A stretch of DNA of 64,000 nt from Paramecium tetraurelia (taxonomy: Eukaryota > Ciliophora > Oligohymenophorea > Peniculida > Parameciidae), in the NCBI RefSeq assembly GCF_000165425.1, contig NW_001799044.1, positions 540,693-604,692 on the forward strand. Direction: 5' to 3'. Position numbers and translations under genes: made by a program. Of this stretch, positions 58,601 through 64,000 are shown one piece after another. The notes below the pieces were generated by a model. That model ran no database searches and was not told the origin of the DNA. It worked only from the letters and a program-made list of their open reading frames with translations. The stretch's first letter is position 1; each line of letters opens with the position of its first letter.

Positions 58601-59083
58601 TGTTCTTGATCCATTCGAAGATTTAGAAATGAGATTTTAGCTCGTATTCTAATTATGTTATCTTAGAATATTTCTTAAAACTTTGATTTTATTAGTAAAG
58701 TTGATAAAGCTTTAGACGGGAACATATTATTTCAGCTACCAACTGATTATACAATCTAACCTAAAAAATTAGGAGAGAATAATGTTATTTAAAAAAAATT
58801 TATTTCTTATTAGCAAGTAATCCTTTTTATTATTTAGGTCTTACAAAATGTATGGAATTGGCAAAGTTTAAAGTAAAGTTAAAGTTCTTTAAATTCCAAA
58901 AGAAATAGATGTTTAATAAATTATAGTATAGATCCAAAATAGTGAATTATTATTAAAAGCATTGTTATTAAAATTATTTTATCACATTTAAAGGGGCAAT
59001 TTCAGTAGTAAATTTTATATAGTAACTCAATCGATACTATTCAAATTAAACATAATAATTTAGCTTTGATTGTTATTAAATGA
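55630..59083 (+). CDS. large multi-pass membrane protein, ciliate-type, function unknown
   Basis: A 1073-residue model with ten introns: 55783-55806, 56002-56028, 56332-56355, 57216-57238, 58131-58152, 58300-58324, 58481-58505, 58644-58666, 58817-58837 and 58942-58959. The last two are short (21 and 18 nt) and the 3' end is the least certain part, though all exons close in phase. The N-terminal ~520 residues are soluble, with a coiled coil. Residues ~540-800 hold several membrane helices: YYVWTVNIIFWLSANAVSG, FLLVGVIGVIIILPTIII, LLALTAWLWIPITIIIRILF, IINIFDFLILGILNTIYCLF and WITFMAAFAYL. CHFEGSPDTG and WKISGPGLSRQYFYG look conserved. The C-terminal ~270 residues are helical (DYNLLSEKIMAAIFGSAVLD). 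I know no function. Confidence 0.65.
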
Positions 59084-59232
59084 ACCTATTTTTAAAGTGT
59101 TTTTTAGATACAACTTTATTTAAAACATTATTGTAAGAAAAAGCATATACTAATTTATTGGTTTGAAAAATTACCATTTGAAAAATAATTCTAAATAATT
59201 CAAAAACATTAAATTTTTATTATTTAATTAAT

Positions 59233-60039
59233 ATGTTTTATTATGGTTAACTAGTTATTGGGCCTGCAGGAAGCGGGAAAACTTCATATTGTAATATTTT
59301 ACAAGAAGGATCTTTTAAGAGAAACATTCAAGTTGTTAATTTAGATCCTGCTGCTGAGTATATCCCCTATAAATGTGCAATTGATATTCGAGAATTAATA
59401 TGTTTAAGTGATGTAATGGAAGAATTTGAATATGGTCCAAATGGTGGTTTAGTCTATTGTATGGAATATTTATTATAAAATTGGGATTGGATGCAAGATC
59501 AATTAAACAATATTGCTTAAGATGACTATGTTTTATTTGATTGTCCAGGATAAATAGAATTGTATTCTCACATTGATATGATGAGAAAGTTAACATAATT
59601 ATTAGTGAATTCTGGATTTTCAATAAGTTCTGTTTATTTGGTTGACATAAATTTTATTGAAGATGATGCTAAATTTTTATCTGGACTTTTAATGGCTTTG
59701 TCAGCCTCGATGACTTTGGAATTACCTGCGTTTACTGTGCTTTCTAAATGTGATCTTATGAAGGACAAAAAGAAACTAAAGAGATACACAAAGCTTCATA
59801 AATTTAATGAAGAAAGCGAGTATATAAATCAAGATGAATTTTCTAAAACTTATAAGTCTTTTACTTCAGGCATAAGTGAGTTGGTTACTAGTTTTGGAAT
59901 CGGAAGGCTTTTATGTCTAGATACAACTGATGATGAAAGTATTGACAATATCTTAGGAGAAATTGATTACGCAATATAATTTGGAGATAATTTAGAACCA
60001 GATGATAAATTATATGATTAAGCTGAATAATAATTATGA
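59233..60039 (+). CDS. GPN3: GPN-loop GTPase 3 (GPN3)
   Basis: An intronless frame of 268 residues. P-loop [17 protein letters not shown], switch region [20 protein letters not shown], the insertion loop [16 protein letters not shown] with the Gly-Pro-Asn tripeptide, VLFDCPGQIELYSH (G3) and VLSKCDLM (G4-like). The stretch [13 protein letters not shown] and the tail [13 protein letters not shown] agree with GPN3 rather than GPN1 or GPN2. GPN GTPases form dimers and help assemble RNA polymerase II and bring it into the nucleus. Length is normal for GPN3 (about 280). Confidence 0.92.
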
Positions 60040-60091
60040 AGTGCATACTATAAAAATATTGCTATATATCTATATTTATTAGAATTAGTAT

Positions 60092-61072
60092 TCAAGCTAA
60101 TTTACTAATATCATTCATTACTTCATCCCAAGCATTTCCAAATTAGAATCCTTTTTAATATATCATATCTTAAGCTACTTAATCCCTTGCTTATACTAAA
60201 TCCTACTTAGTTATATTCTACATTCCTTTAGATTTTAATAAGGATAATAATGAATTATCCTAATTTAAACTTGCCATTTCTTACAAATCCATCATATCTT
60301 AAAACCTATTTTTATAATATTCCACGGTTGATTTCAAAGATTTATTGTCTTCATTAAAACTATGATTCTAAACCTTTAGTTTATGCACTTCCTCTTGCAA
60401 TTTATCAATCATTTTCATATAATTTTCTTTTAGAAATCGAAATTCATTAATGTACATCTCCTTCTCTTTATCTAAAGTTTGCTTTACTATTTCAAATTTC
60501 TCGCATTCCTATTAAAAAATTTACTTTTAGGATTCTAAAATTTTAATTTAATTTGTAAATTAAGCTATTTTTACACTTGTTTCCACCTCATTTTGTTATT
60601 TTAATTATAATTATGCTTCTAACTGAACTATCCTACTTATGAATTGTTCATTAACTAATTTTATCTATTCCTTCAATGCAATTTCCTATTAACTAATTAA
60701 TTATTCATTTTTTTATTATATCTATAAATATTCAATTTTTAATTTCTAATTTTCATTATTTAAGATTTTAATCTACTCTTCATAGAAAATATTTTATTTT
60801 TTAAGATTTTCCAATTATGCCTTTTTAGCTTCATTTTAAGAGATTTCCATTTACAGTTTATTTTCTCTCTCCTATAGAGAATATAACCATTGCAAATTTT
60901 TTTCATCCATTTCTTTTTTTTTTATATCAATGTTCATTTTGTCTATTGAGTAATTCAACGAATTTAGTTGCTTCTTTTATTATTCGAAATTATTATTAAT
61001 GCTGCTAAGATTACTCAACAGTGGTCCAATCTTCTCATACAAATCATAATTTCTTTAACTGTCTGTGCTCAT
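60092..61072 (-). CDS. coiled-coil protein
   Basis: An intronless frame of 326 residues. It is a nearly continuous coiled coil (EKIGPLLSNLSSINNNFEQQ; FYEEQIKILNNENQKLKIEY; ENYMKMIDKLQEEVHKLKVQ) with a few breaks. The last ~40 residues (QARDQVAQDMIYQKGF, then QFGNAWDEVMNDISKLA) look more conserved and may form a short helical domain. Function unknown. Convergent with GPN3, 52 bp apart. Confidence 0.72.
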
Positions 61073-62709
61073 AAAAATTAACTTAATAAAAATATTGAAA
61101 ATTCAAATAATCAATACTCCTTTCCACGAAAATGTGATATAAAAATAAAGTTCAGATCTTACAATTTCGTGGGTAGTCCAAATTTTGCTACTAAACAGCG
61201 CCTTGCTAATCATCTGAGAGTTTAGCAAAAGATGATAATCAATAAAACCAAATAAGAATCCAAGAGCATAGTCATTCTGAATAATTTAAGGCTAATTCTA
61301 CATTAAAAAAGTAATCCGACTCAATTTTGAATGATAATATTCCAATACATAAACCATTAACTTGGAAGATAATATATTACTACTAATATTTGGAGTCAAA
61401 TTGCTAGTAGAATATGAGAAAGAGTTACTTCATTTGATTATTATATTCTAGCAAAGTGATTATTAATGAAAATCTCGCACCAACTTAACTGTACTATTGA
61501 TTACTCCTCTTTTGAAAAATTCCCATATTATATAGGTCAAAATTAATGGTTTCTTTATGCTCTTTAATTGTAGACAGTGGAGGTACACTATGTATCTTTT
61601 AATTACCAAAAGTCAAGTGAGCTTACTTAATCAATTATAAAATTATTTGAGACTCTCAAACATTACTTCAATCTCAAGTTGCACTCTTTAAGGAGACTAA
61701 ATAATAGTAATAGTACAACTTTAGACAGCACTCCACTGTGTGTTTAGAGTATGTTTTATGACGATGACTACTTTGTTGATGTACGTTATCATTGTCTAAT
61801 GAGTCTAGCAATTTTATCAAAACATCTCACACAATAGCTTTAGCAAATATTCCATTTTAATTTTTCACCTATAAAGTACCTATCGCTGATTTATATTGTT
61901 TGAGTAATTTAAACTTGAAATTATACATGAAATACATACATTTAGATTTCAGATGAAAACATCCTCAAAACAAATGGTAATTTAGAAATTATTTATAGGA
62001 GTAAGAGCGTCCACACATTTGCAATATTCAGTTTCTAAAACGAAACATTTAAGCGAAGAAGTTTAAAACTAGTAGAATTCATGATGCATGGTATAGAGGA
62101 GCGTTAAACAGGTGTAAAAGGTTTGATCTTCTCATTTAAATTTGAATGGTTTTTTGACCTTTTTTTTGATGGATATAGCACTTGAGTGCTTTACACTTGG
62201 TTGCATATAATTTATTGTTAGAGGAAGACAATAAAATACAAGTTTTTAAGATAATTTCTCAGACAATTATTCATGTATACATTAAAAAATAGAGGGGACA
62301 TTGGAGAGCATTAGGGGACTCCATTTTTAGAATGAAATTTTCTTACATATTGTTTGGATGTATAATATTTTATTGTGTATTGCTTGTAAAAATCTTAGCA
62401 CAAATATTAATGCTTACATAAAATCGATAGCATAAACAAAAATGCATAAATACAAATTTGACAATATACATATATTTTTTCATTATATTAAAAATCCTTC
62501 ATTAGAGATAATTATCTTAAAATAAGTTTTATTATTAAACATGTTAAATATTTATCTTTAACTAATTTTCTAAATTAACATATTACCCTGCGTAAAAATT
62601 ATTATTCTATGCAATCACTTTTTATTTTCGTTTATATATATTCTGTTGATTGTGTGGATATTTTACGATTTTTAGATTGATTATAAATTACTTATTTGAT
62701 ATATTAATT
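61073..62709. other. 1.6-kb stretch without a recognisable gene
   Basis: The longest gene-poor interval in the window. Stops are frequent in all six frames under the ciliate code. CCACGAAA (61124-61131) and TTTCGTGG (61165-61172) form an 8-bp inverted repeat. A locally G-rich patch at 62292-62322 contains GGGGAC twice. I found no tRNA-like fold. It may be regulatory, contain an unannotated non-coding RNA, or be a decayed gene. Confidence 0.4.
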
Positions 62710-63767
62710 ATGGAATTATTTAAGGTTTCCAAAATCTAGAGTCAAATCAATAAAGAACTTTAGGTTTAAAGTATAGTTTTTTTAATTATGGAACTTACAA
62801 ACTAATCAGGAATAATTTAGATAGAGAAGATCAAAAGAATTATATCAATTGCAAGCATATTGTAAAAGTAAAAAAAAAAAAAAAAGTGGGTTTTAATCAA
62901 AGAGTAATATTCTAATTAATTATAGTGAGTCAACAAAATAATTAAAGGAATTTAGAATAAGGAAGATTAAAAAATCATTGGAGACAAAGATAAATATTGT
63001 TTAGGTAAGTTAAGATTCAACATTAAAGAAAAACTTAAATGATTCTATATATGAGTCCTTCAAAGGTGTAATTAATGAAATTATTTGTTTTAGATAATAC
63101 TCTAAATAAAATGGAGAGATTTGAAGAAGCTTTGGTGGATTATGATTTAGCAATTTTGAAAAATCCAGAAAATTCTCTATATTTTTTTAACAAAGGTATA
63201 ATAATATTGATTATTTCTTTAGCTGGTACTCTAGATAAAATGTATAGATATGAGGAAGCTTTGGACAATTATGATTTAGCAATTTTGAAAAATCCAGAAA
63301 ATTCTCTATATTATTTTAACAAAGGTATAATACATATTGATTATTTCTTTAGCTGGTACTTTAGATAAAATGAAAAGATATGAGGAAGCTTTGAAAAATT
63401 ATGATTTAGCAATTTTGAAAAATCCAGAAAATTCTCTATATTATTTTAACAAAGGTATAATACATATTGATTATTTCTTTAGCTGGTACTTTAGATAAAA
63501 TGAAAAGATATGAGGAAGCTTTGAAAAATTATGATTTAGCAATTTTGAAAAATCCAGAAAATTCTATATATTATTTTAACAAAGGTATAATAAATATTGA
63601 TTATTTCTTTAGCTGGTACTTTAGATAAAATGATGAGATTTGAAGATGCTTTGAAAAATTATGATTTAGCTAGAGAAAAAAGCTTAGGTATTTCTGACTA
63701 TTAGAATGGTAAAGGTAAGCTATCATTTAAAGACAAGCCAATTAAAAATGATTATCAAAATAATTGA
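62710..63767 (+). CDS. tetratricopeptide (TPR) repeat protein built of tandem exon-intron units
   Basis: A 295-residue model with introns at about 62725-62755 (ends AAG, least certain), 63066-63093, 63196-63222, 63325-63352, 63455-63482 and 63585-63612. The N-terminal ~105 residues are basic and Gln-rich with a run of lysines from poly-A. Then come four 34-residue repeats, each one 102-bp exon: AGTLDKMKRYEEALKNYDLA then ILKNPENSLYYFNK, the TPR consensus (W-less, with A/Y/A/P positions kept), and a fifth, partial one ending REKSLGISDYQN. TPRs stack into a protein-binding superhelix. Each intron falls in phase 1 at the repeat edge, so repeats can be added without breaking the frame. Confidence 0.75.
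63196..63612 (+). repeat. tandem ~130-bp repeat (TPR exon plus intron)
   Basis: Units of 129, 130 and 130 bp start at 63196, 63325 and 63455, with a further intron copy at 63585-63612. Exon and intron parts are both nearly identical between units, down to the intron core ATTGATTATTTCTTTAG, which points to recent unequal duplication of whole exon-intron modules. Confidence 0.85.
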
Positions 63768-63904
63768 CAAATTTTAATTATTCTTAAAAATTATACTAAA
63801 TAAATGAAAGAAATTTAGAAGATTTAGAAATCCTAATAGAGAAATTTATTTGAAATTTATATACACTATATAAAACATAAAACTTGGAGTATGATTTGAT
63901 AATT

Positions 63905-64000
63905 GCATCCATATGTCCGGTTTGGTTTTTGCAATCACACAAAAATAGCCCCCTTAAACCATGACCGAGAAGGCAAAAAATCCCCGACAGCGAATTCCGT
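63905..64000. other. GC-richer terminal segment unlike the rest of the window
   Basis: From about 63905 to the right edge the base composition moves from roughly 25% to nearly 50% GC, with runs such as TAGCCCCCTTAAACC and TCCCCGACAGCGAATTCCG. It is not a Paramecium telomere repeat (no C4A2/C3A3 array). It could be a chimeric join, contaminating sequence, or the edge of an unusual element; no gene can be read from so short a piece. Confidence 0.45.

Noticed and set aside
63066-63612. Regular direct repeats suggesting a CRISPR array
   Set aside because: The repeats are TPR exons with introns in a eukaryotic gene, not short palindromic repeats with unique spacers.
63940-64000. Possible chromosome end with telomere repeats
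   Set aside because: The C-rich runs are single and irregular; there is no C4A2/C3A3 repetition.
1-64000. tRNA or rRNA genes
   Set aside because: I looked for T-loop and A/B-box-like sequence and for rRNA-like conserved stretches and found none convincing; a proper covariance-model scan was not possible.

Overview
The window is ciliate somatic (macronuclear) DNA of Paramecium type. Three things show this directly. Reading frames stay open only if TAA and TAG are read as glutamine and TGA is the sole stop. Genes are broken by very short introns (about 76 inferred, 18-32 nt, mostly 22-29), nearly all GT...TAG with a minority ending AAG. Coding density is very high, with gaps often of only 20-100 bp. 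All coordinates come from my own reading of the frames with these rules; for almost every multi-exon model the exon lengths sum to a whole number of codons.

Layout. 1-7111 (+): a protein tail, an SCP/FCP1-type phosphatase, a trichocyst matrix protein, a Bdp1-like SANT protein, an importin-alpha, a short coiled coil and a small protein with a CaaX end. 7253-10829 (-): a two-pass Cache-type receptor and a secreted class 3 lipase. 11142-14205 (+): a P4-ATPase. 14243-18534 (-): ATG8, UTP4, a secreted H-type lectin and a UBL/UBA protein. 18711-22046 (+): a plasma-membrane-type Ca2+-ATPase. 22143-24371: a SulP transporter divergent from a secreted cystatin-like protein. 24406-27265 (+): a C2-like protein and a VPS9-domain protein. 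27396-28243 (-): two small proteins. 28453-30546 (+): NAC-beta and LIS1. 30630-34609 (-): a large EF-hand protein and an unknown. 34631-37837 (+): an armadillo protein, a rhomboid protease and an unknown. 37949-47859 (-): RPL37, three uncharacterised or coiled-coil genes, an exchanger-like membrane protein and AK7. 48301-49895 (+): a secreted Gln/Glu-rich protein with a beta/gamma-crystallin tail. 49943-51924 (-): glutamine synthetase and a probably damaged gene. 51928-60039 (+): two coiled coils, a large multi-pass membrane protein and GPN3. 60092-61072 (-): a coiled coil. 62710-63767 (+): a TPR gene. The last ~95 bp are much richer in GC.

Themes. Two genes look like regulated-secretion cargo: the trichocyst matrix protein (2541) and the crystallin-tailed protein (48301). 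They share an identical 21-bp sequence at or just before the start codon, the most interesting regulatory signal here. Several genes suit a ciliated cell: AK7, LIS1, the EF-hand protein, the RSPH14-like armadillo protein and many coiled coils. Membrane trafficking and signalling are represented by VPS9, P4-ATPase, PMCA, ATG8, rhomboid and the Cache receptor, and housekeeping by RPL37, NAC-beta, UTP4, GPN3, importin-alpha and glutamine synthetase. The TPR gene at the right end is built from tandem 130-bp exon-plus-intron units.
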